Assembly (NCBI RefSeq): GCF_009363095.1 | Contig: NZ_CP045295.1 | Span: 3,467,501-3,531,500, forward strand | DNA: 64,000 bases | DNA from: Paenibacillus cellulositrophicus | GTDB taxonomy: Bacteria > Bacillota > Bacilli > Paenibacillales > Paenibacillaceae | Direction of reading: 5' to 3' | Shown here: in pieces, positions 7,292-16,503 of the stretch | How the letters are laid out: each line of letters opens with the position of its first letter | Numbering within the stretch: position 1 is the first letter of the stretch | Notes under the pieces: model-generated | The model's database searches: none | The model's input: the letters and a program-made list of their open reading frames with translations, nothing else | What the model was told of the DNA's origin: nothing | Position numbers and translations under genes: made by a program

Positions 7292-8470
7292 TCACGCCAG
7301 CCTCCGGTATGCCTTCCTGCCAAGAAAGAAGCAGACGATAGCGGCTCCCAGGCCCAGCGCTACCACCGGACCCGCGACCCAAGGATTATACAGCACGGTG
7401 GAGGTGGCGCTGATCACGGCTCCTCCCATGCCTGCCCCCGCCGCCAAGCCTAAATGCGTCACCGACGTATTCAAGCTGAGCACGAGATCGGAGGATTCCG
7501 GCGCCTGCTGGATAAAGTAAGTTTGAATGGCCGGTGCCGTTACAAACATGGCGAACATCATCACGCCGATCAGAATGAGATCCGGAACGAGCCAGGAGGA
7601 AAACGCCGGCAGCAGCGCCAGGGCCGCGGCATGGACGAGCAGACCGGCTAGCAGAATGCGTACGGCCCCCCACCGGTCCACGGCGTAGCCTCCCAGACGG
7701 GAGCCGATCACCCCGAGAATGCCGAAGCCCAGCATGGTCACCGCCACGCCTGCGGCGTTCATGTGAAGTACGCTTTGCAAAAACGGGGTCATATAGGTAT
7801 ACATCACCGAATTCCCGGTCTCCCGGAACAGCGTAATGAACAGAGCACTCACGATAACTCCGCTGCCCAGCAGGCGCAGCTGGCGTCCCAAGGAGACGGG
7901 CTCATCACCTTCCACGGCAGGGAGAAGCCGGTAAATCGCCGCCATGATCAGCAGGCTCAGCGCTCCCAGCAGGACGAAGATCATTCTCCAGCCGATCCAG
8001 CCCGTAATGGCGATGCCAAGCGGGACCCCCAACACCATGGCCAAGCTGAAGCCCAGAATAATCGTGCCGATGGCGCTGCCGACCTTCTCCGCCGGGACGA
8101 GCTTGGCGGCGGCACTGAATACAACGACCAGGTACACGCCCGAACCGATGCCCAGAATGATGCGCGACGCAATCAGCAGGACAAATTGGGTGCTGGCGAA
8201 GGACAGTCCACAGCCGGCTGCGAAAACCAGCAGCGAACCCAGCATCACCTTTTTTCTGCCGAGACGGGAGGTCAGCGAAATCAAGACCGGCGTGCCGATC
8301 GCAAAAGCTAAAGAATATGCCGTAATCAGCTGCCCTGCTGCACCGACGGAAACGTTCATATCACCGGCGATCTCGCTGAGCACGCCGCTGACGATCAGCT
8401 CCGAGGTGGCCGTCAGGAAAACGCCCAGCGTCAGTAAATAAATATAGAACCGATTCATTTGTTGGATCAT
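7292..8470 (-). CDS. MFS transporter, AraJ/YdhP-like exporter
   Basis: 392 residues with twelve apparent membrane helices. The first helix (FYIYLLTLGVFLTATSELIV) and loop 2-3 motif SLTSRLGRKKVMLGS (MFS motif A, G-x-x-x-D/S-R-x-G-R-K/R) place it in the drug/sugar-efflux branch of the major facilitator superfamily, like AraJ, YdhP and PbuE. The substrate is unknown. I chose the ATG at 8470, seven bases after GGAGGG; further upstream in-frame ATGs would add a Pro/Arg-rich non-helical extension. There is no regulator beside it. Confidence 0.8.
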   Translation of the reverse strand: MIQQMNRFYIYLLTLGVFLTATSELIVSGVLSEIAGDMNVSVGAAGQLITAYSLAFAIGTPVLISLTSRLGRKKVMLGSLLVFAAGCGLSFASTQFVLLIASRIILGIGSGVYLVVVFSAAAKLVPAEKVGSAIGTIILGFSLAMVLGVPLGIAITGWIGWRMIFVLLGALSLLIMAAIYRLLPAVEGDEPVSLGRQLRLLGSGVIVSALFITLFRETGNSVMYTYMTPFLQSVLHMNAAGVAVTMLGFGILGVIGSRLGGYAVDRWGAVRILLAGLLVHAAALALLPAFSSWLVPDLILIGVMMFAMFVTAPAIQTYFIQQAPESSDLVLSLNTSVTHLGLAAGAGMGGAVISATSTVLYNPWVAGPVVALGLGAAIVCFFLGRKAYRRLA

Positions 8471-8743
8471 GTTCATACCCTCCATATATACGACCGGCAG
8501 CCGGTGGATCCGAGGCATGGCCGGCACATGCCTTGGTTGCACCCTGAAGCCGATACTCATAGAATCAATGAGCGCAAGAGCGGTACAGCGCCGGGCCACG
8601 TCTGGCACATCAACGTGCACCGTTCTTTTCGCTTGATTGAATTATATGAAAGGTACAAACAAATCGTAAGAACGCAAATGATTTGGAGATAATCCTACTA
8701 TTTTGACTAACTAACAATTTGTAAGTGTTTATTCAAGTTACAC

Positions 8744-8776
8744 AAAAAAACCAAAGGAGCCTATCCCCTTCGGTTT
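8744..8776 (-). terminator. Intrinsic terminator of dedA-msrA
   Basis: Stem AAACC-A-AAGG pairs with CCTT-C-GGTTT, followed on the minus strand by seven T (plus-strand A run 8744-8750). Confidence 0.75.
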
Positions 8777-8795
8777 GTTTTCTGTCCGTTATATA

Positions 8796-9488
8796 TCACC
8801 ATTTAATCCGCTTGGCCGTTTCCAGCAGCAGGCTTCGCTCCTCTTCCGCGAGTGGCCAGGTATGGATCTCTTTTTGTATTCGCTCCAGGCTCGTGTATCC
8901 TTTGGCTAGTCCGTTCAGCCTGGCGGCCAGCGTGGAACTCACCAGCTCCTCATGCGTCGGATAGAGCCGGCTCAACTGCTCGATCGCATCCGGATGCCTT
9001 TTCAAGTAGTATTTCTGGTGGCGGTCTTCCGCCGGGTACCAGGCCGTAAGGGGAGCGATTTCCGTATCCGGCCGTCCTTTGCCCTGCTCCTCGCGCCAGG
9101 CCAGGACCTGGTGAATCGCCTTTAGCTGTCCATCACCGCGATAGAGGAGCAGCGACAAATACTGCCTGCCTTTGTAATCGTTAATATTAAAAGGGTTATG
9201 ATTGTCCCAGAACGCGTTCAGAATGTCGGAAAAGGATATGACGCCAGGGTCATACACGACCTCGACCATCTCTGTATGATCACCCATGTTCCGGTACGTT
9301 GGGTCTGATGTCGTTCCTCCTCCATAGCCAACCCGCGTTCGGATCACCCCCGGCATATGGCCAAACAATGCCTCCGGGCTCCAGAAACAGCCCATCCCCA
9401 GCGTCACTATCTCTGGAGTAACACCTGACTCTCGAGAATGATGGGATCCGGAATCCTGTATGGGCAATGGTTTCACTCCCTTCAACAT
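8796..9488 (-). CDS. msrA: Peptide methionine-S-sulfoxide reductase
   Basis: Reduces methionine-S-sulfoxide in oxidised proteins. The active-site motif G-C-F-W is present (VTLGMGCFWSPEALF), with the expected TRVGYGGG and downstream YHQVxxWREEQ-like segments. The catalytic core is followed by about 60 residues ending AKRIKW, longer than the minimal enzyme; no MsrB domain is fused. The start directly abuts the dedA stop (TAAATG). A TTG at 9467, eight bases after AAGGGAG, is an alternative start that would remove seven residues. It is co-transcribed with dedA. Confidence 0.9.
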   Translation of the reverse strand: MLKGVKPLPIQDSGSHHSRESGVTPEIVTLGMGCFWSPEALFGHMPGVIRTRVGYGGGTTSDPTYRNMGDHTEMVEVVYDPGVISFSDILNAFWDNHNPFNINDYKGRQYLSLLLYRGDGQLKAIHQVLAWREEQGKGRPDTEIAPLTAWYPAEDRHQKYYLKRHPDAIEQLSRLYPTHEELVSSTLAARLNGLAKGYTSLERIQKEIHTWPLAEEERSLLLETAKRIKW

Positions 9489-9995
9489 TTAGGCGAACAT
9501 CGTACTGATATCGTCGACCTGGAGGCCGAGTGTGCTGCCGATCAGAAAATACAGCAGCGTCCACACGAACGCCGTCGTGTAAGAGACCAGGGCAAAACGG
9601 CGGTAAGCCATCCCTTTCATGCCGACGGCATACGGCGTCACGTTTCGCAGAACAGGCAGGAATACGCTGATGCACATGGCCATATTGCCGTATTTCCGGT
9701 TCAGCAGCTCCGCTTTATCGATATACCTGGCCATCCGCTTGGACCTAGTCAGACGGTCGAGCAGGCGGCTTGCCGCCAGACGGCTGACGACAAAGCCGAC
9801 GGTCAAGCCTGAACAGATCCCCAGGTAAATCGTGATAAACGAAGAGACCGGTGCCAGATGCCCCGTCCCGGCAAGCACCCCGCCGATCATGACCACCACC
9901 TCGTTCGGAAGCGGGAGGCCAATAACGCCTAAGCACAATACGAAAAAGAACGCAAAATAACCCACCTGCTCAATGAGTCCCATCAACGTATCCAT
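9489..9995 (-). CDS. DedA family membrane protein
   Basis: 168 residues with four to five membrane segments. The DedA/SNARE-associated domain signature is visible: LPLPNEVVVMIGGVLAGTG near the start, then FLPVLRNVTPYAVGMKGM (the F/L-x-R-x-x-R/P-x-x-G motif). DedA proteins are transporters or lipid scramblases that maintain undecaprenyl-phosphate or phosphatidylethanolamine distribution and the proton gradient. At 168 residues it is slightly shorter than the usual 190-220. The gene ends exactly where msrA begins, indicating one transcript. Confidence 0.85.
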   Translation of the reverse strand: MDTLMGLIEQVGYFAFFFVLCLGVIGLPLPNEVVVMIGGVLAGTGHLAPVSSFITIYLGICSGLTVGFVVSRLAASRLLDRLTRSKRMARYIDKAELLNRKYGNMAMCISVFLPVLRNVTPYAVGMKGMAYRRFALVSYTTAFVWTLLYFLIGSTLGLQVDDISTMFA

Positions 9996-10134
9996 ACTCT
10001 TTCGGTTCCTCCCATACCCAGCAAAAATAGTCCATGCTGAAGCCCTGAAGGCACGCTGCCAGACAGGCCCCCCTTTTAACTTATGCCGCCTTCCGGTCCA
10101 TTGAGAATCCCATCCTCAACAGTTTGACCCTTTC

Positions 10135-11235
10135 TTAGCCCAGCTCTTCCTTCAACTTCCGGTCAAGCGCCCGGAACGCGTCCCGGATCCGTTCTTTGGG
10201 CACCTTGGCATACAAGTCCCCGATGCTGACTTCATAGGAGGACTCCGAATCCCCATTATCTTTCACATAATGATTCAATTGAATGCCTGTTTCGCTGATG
10301 ATATCCACCAGGAGCGCCTCGATCCGCTCTTTGCCAAGCTGGATATGGACGTGAAACATATTCGATACGGGAACGGCCGGCCTTGTGGTGACGCCGTGGC
10401 ATTCGTTATAGAGTACTGCAAGCTCTTTGGCTTCCTCATAATACTGCTCCATCCGTCCAATACGCCGGTCAAAATAGTAATCGGCGCTGACTACATAAGG
10501 ATACAGGCTGAACAGATCCCCGCCGTGCCGTCTCTTCCATACCTTGGACCGCTCTGTAAAATCCGGGCTTCCCGCCAAGACCGCACCGGAAATGCCTCCG
10601 ATACCTTTATAAAAAGAAACGTAGACACTGTCGAATAGCGAGCAAATTTCCGCGGCGGTTTTTCCATAGTAAGGCGTAACCTCGAACAGCCTCGCTCCAT
10701 CGAGATGCAGGCGGATGCCCTTTTCGCGGCAATAGGCGGAAATCGCTTCGAGCTCGCCGTAGTCAGGCAGCTGGCCGCCGATTTCGCGCTGGGGCAGCTC
10801 CAGCAGGAGACAGGAGACGTCCTCCGGCATCCGCTCAACGTCCTCCAGCCGGATCAGGCGATCCTTGTCCGCCAGAAGCACCGGTTCAATATGATGCAGC
10901 TCTTTTAAACCGTCTTCCTCGTGGATTTCCAGGTGGCACAGCGGGTGGTATGCTACCTTCTTCACCTGCTTCTCATCGCACCAGATCCGCAGCGCAATCT
11001 GCTGCGCCATCGTCCCGCTCGGGAAAAAGACGGCCGATTCCTTGCCCAAATACGCCGCCAGTTTGTTCTGAAAATCCTCTATCACCTTGCCTTTGCCGTA
11101 GGCATCACCACCGAGGGACCCGTCCACCTCCCGGAAGGCCTCCTTCAGCACCTCCAGATTTCGGGGACCGTGCCCTCCCAGTACATATTCTGCCTGCTTG
11201 CCTGCTTCTGCCAATGATATTTTACCCGTATTCAT
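10135..11235 (-). CDS. Threonine aldolase-like PLP lyase
   Basis: A fold-type I PLP enzyme of the beta-eliminating lyase/threonine aldolase family. Visible signatures are FFPSGTMAQQIALRIW (PLP phosphate binding), HLEIHEEDG, LHLDGARLFE (Asp pairs with the PLP nitrogen) and VSFYKGIGGISGAVL, where the Lys forms the Schiff base. Low-specificity L-threonine aldolases cleave threonine to glycine and acetaldehyde. The ATG at 11235 gives 366 residues, close to the family length; longer in-frame starts up to 11298 exist and the ribosome site does not decide. It stands alone between dedA and the secreted repeat protein. Confidence 0.8.
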   Translation of the reverse strand: MNTGKISLAEAGKQAEYVLGGHGPRNLEVLKEAFREVDGSLGGDAYGKGKVIEDFQNKLAAYLGKESAVFFPSGTMAQQIALRIWCDEKQVKKVAYHPLCHLEIHEEDGLKELHHIEPVLLADKDRLIRLEDVERMPEDVSCLLLELPQREIGGQLPDYGELEAISAYCREKGIRLHLDGARLFEVTPYYGKTAAEICSLFDSVYVSFYKGIGGISGAVLAGSPDFTERSKVWKRRHGGDLFSLYPYVVSADYYFDRRIGRMEQYYEEAKELAVLYNECHGVTTRPAVPVSNMFHVHIQLGKERIEALLVDIISETGIQLNHYVKDNGDSESSYEVSIGDLYAKVPKERIRDAFRALDRKLKEELG

Positions 11236-11384
11236 TTGTCCGGACCGACTCCCTTTCAACTCGCGCATTGCAACCGGACTATGCATCCGGCTGTTCACGT
11301 GACATGTTCAACAACGATCGTTGTTTGCTGTCTTTAGCATACTAAATCTTGAAAGGGAGATGCAAAATTTTTTGCGTACGCAAA

Positions 11385-11425
11385 CAGCCCCGCTCCAGCT
11401 GAAACTGAAACGGGGACTGCCTTCA
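11385..11425 (-). terminator. Terminator of the secreted repeat protein
   Basis: CAGCCCCG (11391-11398) pairs with CGGGG-CTG (11410-11419), giving a stem that on the minus strand runs into T-rich sequence; GCGTACGC follows as a small palindrome. Confidence 0.55.
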
Positions 11426-11459
11426 TATCTCCTCTATGTGTCTGTACGGACTGCTCAAC

Positions 11460-12362
11460 TTAAGATTGAGCCGCCGCTTCAAGCTCCTTGATCTGCGCCT
11501 TGTATTGAACGAGCAGCTTGGCGAGCGCGTCCTTGATGGCCGCCTCGTCCTTGGACTCCACGGCGTCATGCAAAGCGATGTGAGCCTTCATAAACGCAAT
11601 GGCGGACTCGCTTGCTTCCTTGCTGACGGCAATGCTCACAGTTTTGGAATGCTCTGAGTCGCCTGCCGCCGCCGGCTCAGTCTTAGCCGCCTCCACCTTC
11701 AGGTCCCCCAGCTTGGAGATGATGACCTTGGCAGGTCCGAGCGCCTTGGCCTCATCCACAGGTTTGGCTTGTTCCGCCGCTTCGGATTTCACCAGCTCCT
11801 TGATCTGGCCCAATACCTCAGCTTTGTCCAATTCCAGGATCTGGCCTGGCACCTCGGCTTTATCGAACACCTTGATCTGACCCGGCACATCGGCCAGCTC
11901 CAGATCCTTTGCCCGACCCAGCACCTCGGCCGCCTTGTCCTTCAGCTTATCCAGGATTTCAATCCGGATCTTCTCCCCCGGAATTGCCGCTGCCGGCTGA
12001 AGCGTCTCCGTAACCGGAGAAGCTTCACCCGCTTTTACTTTCGCTGCATCTTCCACCGGAACCGCTTTGATTACGCTGAAGAAGCGTTGGCCTTCTCCCG
12101 CCACCTTTTTGAACTGCTCCAATGTCTGCTTCCAGTCCTCTACGGTGTCCGGCGCATATTTTTGGGCCAGCTCGAGCGGATCTGCTATGGCGGATTTCAT
12201 AACCACTCCCTTGATTGCCGGTATCGCAGCTACCTTGGCTGGAACATCGGAAGGAACCTGGGGCTGTTCACTCGCGTCTGCATTTGTTACGGCCGGAGCC
12301 GCTACGGCGGACATGAGCAGCGCAGAGGCGACCGTCTTTTTAAACCATGCGTTTCGAATCAT
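11460..12362 (-). CDS. Secreted protein with 12-residue tandem repeats
   Basis: 300 residues. A signal peptide is clear (MIRNAWFKKTVASALLMSAV, with cleavage likely after TNADA near residue 30). Residues about 140-210 contain five to six degenerate 12-residue units of the form D-K-A-E-V-x-G-Q-I-K-x-L, e.g. DKAEVPGQILEL followed by DKAEVLGQIKEL. The rest is rich in Ala, Lys and Glu and predicted helical. No catalytic motif or cell-wall anchor was seen. It is divergent from a two-component system 164 bases away, which may regulate it (inference). AAAGGAG precedes the start. I recognise no family. Confidence 0.7.
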   Translation of the reverse strand: MIRNAWFKKTVASALLMSAVAAPAVTNADASEQPQVPSDVPAKVAAIPAIKGVVMKSAIADPLELAQKYAPDTVEDWKQTLEQFKKVAGEGQRFFSVIKAVPVEDAAKVKAGEASPVTETLQPAAAIPGEKIRIEILDKLKDKAAEVLGRAKDLELADVPGQIKVFDKAEVPGQILELDKAEVLGQIKELVKSEAAEQAKPVDEAKALGPAKVIISKLGDLKVEAAKTEPAAAGDSEHSKTVSIAVSKEASESAIAFMKAHIALHDAVESKDEAAIKDALAKLLVQYKAQIKELEAAAQS

Positions 12363-12526
12363 TGATTCAGCACTCCTTTAATTCGGATATGGTGTTACAT
12401 GTCCCAGTCTACGGAACGATTGTGGCAGCCCGCGGGAGAAATTATGGAAAAACAATGGCAGAGCTCCATACGCAGGCGCCCGCTTGATATACTGGAGATG
12501 AATTTTCAATCCGGGAGGTACATGGG

Positions 12527-13264
12527 ATGAACAACAGTTACGTCATCGCCGTGGTCGATGATGATGAACATATAAGGGATCTTGTCGAGGCGTATTTACA
12601 AAAAGAAAACTACCGCACGGTCGGCCTCGGCAGCGCGGAAGAGGCCTGGGCTCTGTGGCGGACGTCACCGCCGGACATGTGGGTCCTGGATATCATGCTT
12701 CCGGGCATGGACGGCTACGAATTTTGCCGGCGGATCCGGCAGGAGGCGGAAGTGCCGATCATCATGATCTCGGCCAAAGACAACGAGGTCGATAAAATAT
12801 TGGGCCTGGAGCTGGGCAGCGACGATTACCTCGTCAAGCCATTCAGCCCCCGCGAGCTCGTCGCGCGTATCAGACGGCAGCTCCAGCGCTGGTACAAGCT
12901 GAGCGGATCCGGCGATGCCGCAGCGGGCCTGTCCCATCCGGCCCGGATCGAAACGGGCGGGCTGCAGCTGATCCCCGACGAACGGCGCGTATTCTGGCAC
13001 GGGGAGGAAGTGGACATGACCAGCAAGGAGTTCGCAATGCTGCAGGTGCTGGCCGAGCATCCGAACCGCGCCTTCACGCGGGACGAGCTGCTGACCCGGG
13101 TCTGGGGCGACGACTATTTCGGCAGCGACCGGGCGGTCGATCATTTGATCAAACGGATGCGCAAAAAGCTGGAGCATGTGCCGATCGAAGCCATTTGGGG
13201 ACATGGCTACCGGCTAAGAAATGAGGGAGGCGACGTTCACGATGAAGCTCGTGCATCAGATTAA
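12527..13264 (+). CDS. OmpR/PhoB-type response regulator
   Basis: 245 residues. The receiver domain has the acidic pocket D-D-D (residues 11-13), phospho-acceptor Asp55 (WVLDIMLPGMDG) and Lys in YLVKPFSPREL near 103. The C-terminal winged helix spans about 140-235 (TSKEFAMLQVLAEHPNRAFT followed by RDELLTRVWGDDYFGSDRAVD). It is followed by its kinase, whose start lies inside this gene (23-base overlap), so the two are translationally coupled. GGGAGG lies upstream of the start. Confidence 0.95.
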   Translation: MNNSYVIAVVDDDEHIRDLVEAYLQKENYRTVGLGSAEEAWALWRTSPPDMWVLDIMLPGMDGYEFCRRIRQEAEVPIIMISAKDNEVDKILGLELGSDDYLVKPFSPRELVARIRRQLQRWYKLSGSGDAAAGLSHPARIETGGLQLIPDERRVFWHGEEVDMTSKEFAMLQVLAEHPNRAFTRDELLTRVWGDDYFGSDRAVDHLIKRMRKKLEHVPIEAIWGHGYRLRNEGGDVHDEARASD

Positions 13265-14654
13265 TTTAGCCTTCGGGATCGCTCTCTTGCTGGTCCTGTC
13301 CGTTACGGCGGTGGTGATCCATTTTGTCCTGCTGGACCATCTGATCGGCTCCCAGAAGGAGGACCTGAAAGCCATGGGAGCCGTCATGTCCGCCAAACTG
13401 CGGGTCGACAGCATTCAAACCGTTGCCACGGATTGGTCCTCAACAGTGCCTGCTTTGCCGGTTAAAATGGCGGAAACCAGCGGAGTTGCGGCCATTTTCA
13501 CGGATATCCAGGGGAAAAGCATGCCTGTAACCGCCCCGAATCCCGCCATGAAGATCGCCGAGGCCGTGAAGGGCGTCTCCGGCGAGCAGGCTTTCAAGGA
13601 CATTGTAGAGGGGACGGACAAAAGGTTTATCACGTCCGTAAGCATCATGCCCCAGGGGACCCTTACCCTGCTCACGCCGGTGAGCCGGGTCAAGTCGATT
13701 GAACAAGCGCTGCTGAAACGGCTGCTGATCATTTTTGGCGTCGGAGGCGCGTTCATGGTCGCGTTCAGCTTGTTTATTACAAAGAAGCTGATCCGGCCGC
13801 TCATGAGCCTGCAGGAGGAGCTGATCAAAGTCAAGGAGCGCCGGTTTTCTGAGGTCCGCTTCGTCAGAGCCGGGGGCGAGATCGGCTCCGTGGCGGAGTC
13901 CGTGTATGACATGGCCGGGGAGCTGGACCGGTTTAACCATGTGCAGAAGCAGTTTTTCCAAAACGCGTCGCATGAGCTGAAAACCCCGCTGATGTCCATC
14001 GCGGGTTATGCGGAAGGCATTCGTGACGGGGTATTTGAAGGTGAGCGCATCCGCAAAGGCCTCGATATCATCATCAGCGAAAGCGGCAGGCTCAAGAAGC
14101 TGGTGACGGAGATGACCCTGCTCGCAAAACTGGATAGCGAAGAAGACGTATTCCGCAAAAACGCCGTGTGCCTGCAGGAACTGATCACAGAGGCGTCGGA
14201 ACGCATGAATCCGCTGCTGGTCAAAAAAGGGATCCGGCTGAAGATCGATTACGCCCCGCCGTCCGGGCCGTTCGAGGTCGTTGCCGACCGGGACAAGCTG
14301 CTTCAGGCGCTGCTGAATATCATGTCCAACGCTGCCCGCTATGCCGTTGAGCAAATGAATGTACATGCCAAGGTCGTGGAGGGTCGGATCGAAATGACCA
14401 TCAGCGACGACGGGCCCGGCATTCCGGATGAGCTTCTCCCTTTTCTTTTCCACCGGTTCGTAAAGGGCAAGGACGGAGAGTCCGGCCTGGGGCTGGCGAT
14501 CTCGCGGGCGATTGTGGAGCGTTGCGGCGGGATCATTGCCGCAGGCAACCGGCAGGAAGGAGGGGCTGTGATTTCGATGAGCTTTCCGGCAGCTCCAACG
14601 GCTACAGGGTCCAATACAAAAATGCCCCCTGGAAACGGACCCGGTAAACCTTAA
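13242..14654 (+). CDS. Membrane sensor histidine kinase
   Basis: 470 residues from the ATG at 13242 (GGGAGG upstream, inside the regulator gene). Transmembrane helices lie at about 8-30 and 161-180, with an extracytoplasmic sensor of about 130 residues between them. A HAMP linker follows (about 180-232). The HisKA box NASHELKTPLMSIAGYAEGI places the phospho-accepting His at 244, and the ATPase domain shows the N box LLNIMSNAARYA and the G box DDGPGIPDE with GLGLAIS. It is the partner of the OmpR-type regulator; the stimulus is unknown. The 3' end carries the terminator of the convergent desR gene. Confidence 0.95.
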   Translation: MKLVHQINLAFGIALLLVLSVTAVVIHFVLLDHLIGSQKEDLKAMGAVMSAKLRVDSIQTVATDWSSTVPALPVKMAETSGVAAIFTDIQGKSMPVTAPNPAMKIAEAVKGVSGEQAFKDIVEGTDKRFITSVSIMPQGTLTLLTPVSRVKSIEQALLKRLLIIFGVGGAFMVAFSLFITKKLIRPLMSLQEELIKVKERRFSEVRFVRAGGEIGSVAESVYDMAGELDRFNHVQKQFFQNASHELKTPLMSIAGYAEGIRDGVFEGERIRKGLDIIISESGRLKKLVTEMTLLAKLDSEEDVFRKNAVCLQELITEASERMNPLLVKKGIRLKIDYAPPSGPFEVVADRDKLLQALLNIMSNAARYAVEQMNVHAKVVEGRIEMTISDDGPGIPDELLPFLFHRFVKGKDGESGLGLAISRAIVERCGGIIAAGNRQEGGAVISMSFPAAPTATGSNTKMPPGNGPGKP

Positions 14655-14686
14655 GGTTCATCCAAAATCCATTCCAAGGGGCCATC
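14619..14686 (-). terminator. Terminator of the des operon, inside the convergent kinase gene
   Basis: On the minus strand GGCCCCTTGGAA pairs with TTCCAGGGGGC across a 35-base loop and is followed by TTTTT. The distal arm lies in the last codons of the plus-strand kinase. Confidence 0.6.
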
Positions 14687-14695
14687 GGGATCGAA

Positions 14696-15295
14696 TCATT
14701 TGAACCAGCCCTTCTCTTTAAAGCGCGTGATGGCTTCCACCCGATTCGTGACTTGAAGCTTATCCAGAATAACGGAAATGTAGTTCCGGACCGTTCCTTG
14801 CGTGATATCCAATTGACTGGAGATTTCCTTGGTGTTCTTGCCATCGGCAATGAGGCCGAGCACGTCCTTTTCCCGTGGGGTAAGCGGGTTCTCCTGACCG
14901 GAAGCATCGTCCACGAGCTCTGTCGCATAAATCCGTCTGCCCGCCATGATACTCCGAATGGAACTTGCCAATTCTTCGCTGGGGCTGTCTTTTAACAAAT
15001 ATCCATATGCCCCGGCCTTAATGGCCCGCTCGAAATAGCCAAACCGTGCAAAGGTCGTCAGAATCATCACCTTGCAGCCGCTTCCTTTCAGTTCCTCGGC
15101 CGCTTCGAGTCCGCTCTTCCCCGGCATTTCGATATCCATGATACAAATATCCGGCTTCAGCTGCTGAACCAGCTTCACGGCATCCTCGCCGTTGCTCGCT
15201 TGGCCCACAACCTGCATATCCTTTTCCAAATTGACCAGCGAGGCAAGCGCGCCCCGCACCATTCGTTGGTCCTCGGCTATAACGATTCGGATCAT
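14696..15295 (-). CDS. desR: DesR-like response regulator (NarL/FixJ type)
   Basis: 199 residues. The receiver domain has ED at 8-9, phospho-acceptor Asp54 (ICIMDIEMPGKSG) and Lys in YLLKDSPSEEL. A LuxR-type helix-turn-helix occupies about 135-199 (LTPREKDVLGLIADGKNTKE, then LDITQGTVRNYISVILDKL). Order and strand with the desaturase and kinase match the Bacillus subtilis des-desK-desR operon, where phosphorylated DesR activates des upon cold-induced loss of membrane fluidity. It overlaps the kinase stop by four bases (ATGA) and has AAGGAGG. Confidence 0.9.
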   Translation of the reverse strand: MIRIVIAEDQRMVRGALASLVNLEKDMQVVGQASNGEDAVKLVQQLKPDICIMDIEMPGKSGLEAAEELKGSGCKVMILTTFARFGYFERAIKAGAYGYLLKDSPSEELASSIRSIMAGRRIYATELVDDASGQENPLTPREKDVLGLIADGKNTKEISSQLDITQGTVRNYISVILDKLQVTNRVEAITRFKEKGWFK

Positions 15296-16485
15296 ATGAT
15301 GACCTCCTTATCCGGGTGTTTAACGGCGTTCGGCACTTTAATGATCACCTTCGTGCCCGGATCGATGCCCGAGGCGATTTCCATGCTGCCGTTTACGAAC
15401 TCCAGCCGTTCTTTCATCCCGCGCAGACCGCTTCCTCTGACCAGGACCGGGTCCACTTGGATTCCAATCCCGTTGTCGATGATCTTCATCGTCAGCTCAG
15501 TTGCAGACGACTCGATGACGATCGAGCAGACGGTGGCGCCGCTGTGTTTGACCACATTCGTCACCGCTTCTTTCAGGCACATGCTCAGCACATTTTCAAC
15601 CAGAAGCGAGGTATTGCTGAGTATCGGGTCTCCTGCCATGACAAATTCAATCTCGGCCGCCTTAAGGATCTGCTTGATGCGGAACATCTCATCTTCGAGG
15701 CGCGTGCCGCGCATCTGCGTGACCATGTCCCGCACTTCTTTCAAAGCATTTCTTGCCGTCTGACGCACATCGTTGATCTCGGACTGCGCTTGAGCCGGGT
15801 CTGTGCTGATTAATCTGCCGGCCAGATCACTCTTCAGCCCGATAAGGGACAGCTTCTGACCGAGCGTATCATGAAGGTCACGGGCAATCCTTTGACGTTC
15901 CTCCAGCTTCACCAATTCGGAAATCCGCTTATTCGCATCCTCCAGCTGTACCTCAAGCTTCCCTCGTTTGTTCCGATAATATGTGGTGACAGGCAGCAGA
16001 ATCACCGCGATCAGACTGATCAGAACGAACGGAATTTGGGTAATCATGACGGGATCCTGCGTCACATATTCATAATTCACCGTAACCATTGTCGTAACGA
16101 GGTGAATCGTATACAGCGTAACGAATCCAACCCGGTGATGAATATTTCCGATAAAGAACGCAACGAAGAGCGCGAAATAGACATATCCGAAGATCAGCGT
16201 CATGGCCAAGGATATCAGAATCTGAATGGACGTCCAAAAATACAACCACCAGCCCTTGGATACAAACGACAGCACATAGCAGCCGAAGAACGCCAGAATC
16301 ATCAGGGTGCCAAACACCACATGAACCGTGGACGAAGAACGAAATATGAAGTAAAAAGGGAAAATATAAAAGATGACCCATACATAAGGACTCAGTCCTG
16401 TGCTCCTGTGGAAAATTTGGTACCATTTCTGCAAGGCCGCTGCCCCCCGACGTGCGAACGATAGTTTTTCCTTGTAGTTTATCAT
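15292..16485 (-). CDS. desK: DesK-like membrane thermosensor histidine kinase
   Basis: 397 residues. Four to five membrane helices lie within about 35-170, followed by a coiled linker (LEVQLEDANKRISELVKLEE). The HisKA_3 motif ERQRIARDLHDTLGQKLSLI puts the phospho-accepting His at 205. The ATPase domain shows EAVTNVVKHSGA and the G box DNGIGI with RGSGLRGMKER. This is the NarX/DesK class. In B. subtilis DesK acts as phosphatase on DesR at warm temperature and as kinase when the bilayer orders. It lies 18 bases after the desaturase. Confidence 0.9.
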   Translation of the reverse strand: MINYKEKLSFARRGAAALQKWYQIFHRSTGLSPYVWVIFYIFPFYFIFRSSSTVHVVFGTLMILAFFGCYVLSFVSKGWWLYFWTSIQILISLAMTLIFGYVYFALFVAFFIGNIHHRVGFVTLYTIHLVTTMVTVNYEYVTQDPVMITQIPFVLISLIAVILLPVTTYYRNKRGKLEVQLEDANKRISELVKLEERQRIARDLHDTLGQKLSLIGLKSDLAGRLISTDPAQAQSEINDVRQTARNALKEVRDMVTQMRGTRLEDEMFRIKQILKAAEIEFVMAGDPILSNTSLLVENVLSMCLKEAVTNVVKHSGATVCSIVIESSATELTMKIIDNGIGIQVDPVLVRGSGLRGMKERLEFVNGSMEIASGIDPGTKVIIKVPNAVKHPDKEVII

Positions 16486-16503
16486 AAACGCCGGATAACA
16501 GCG

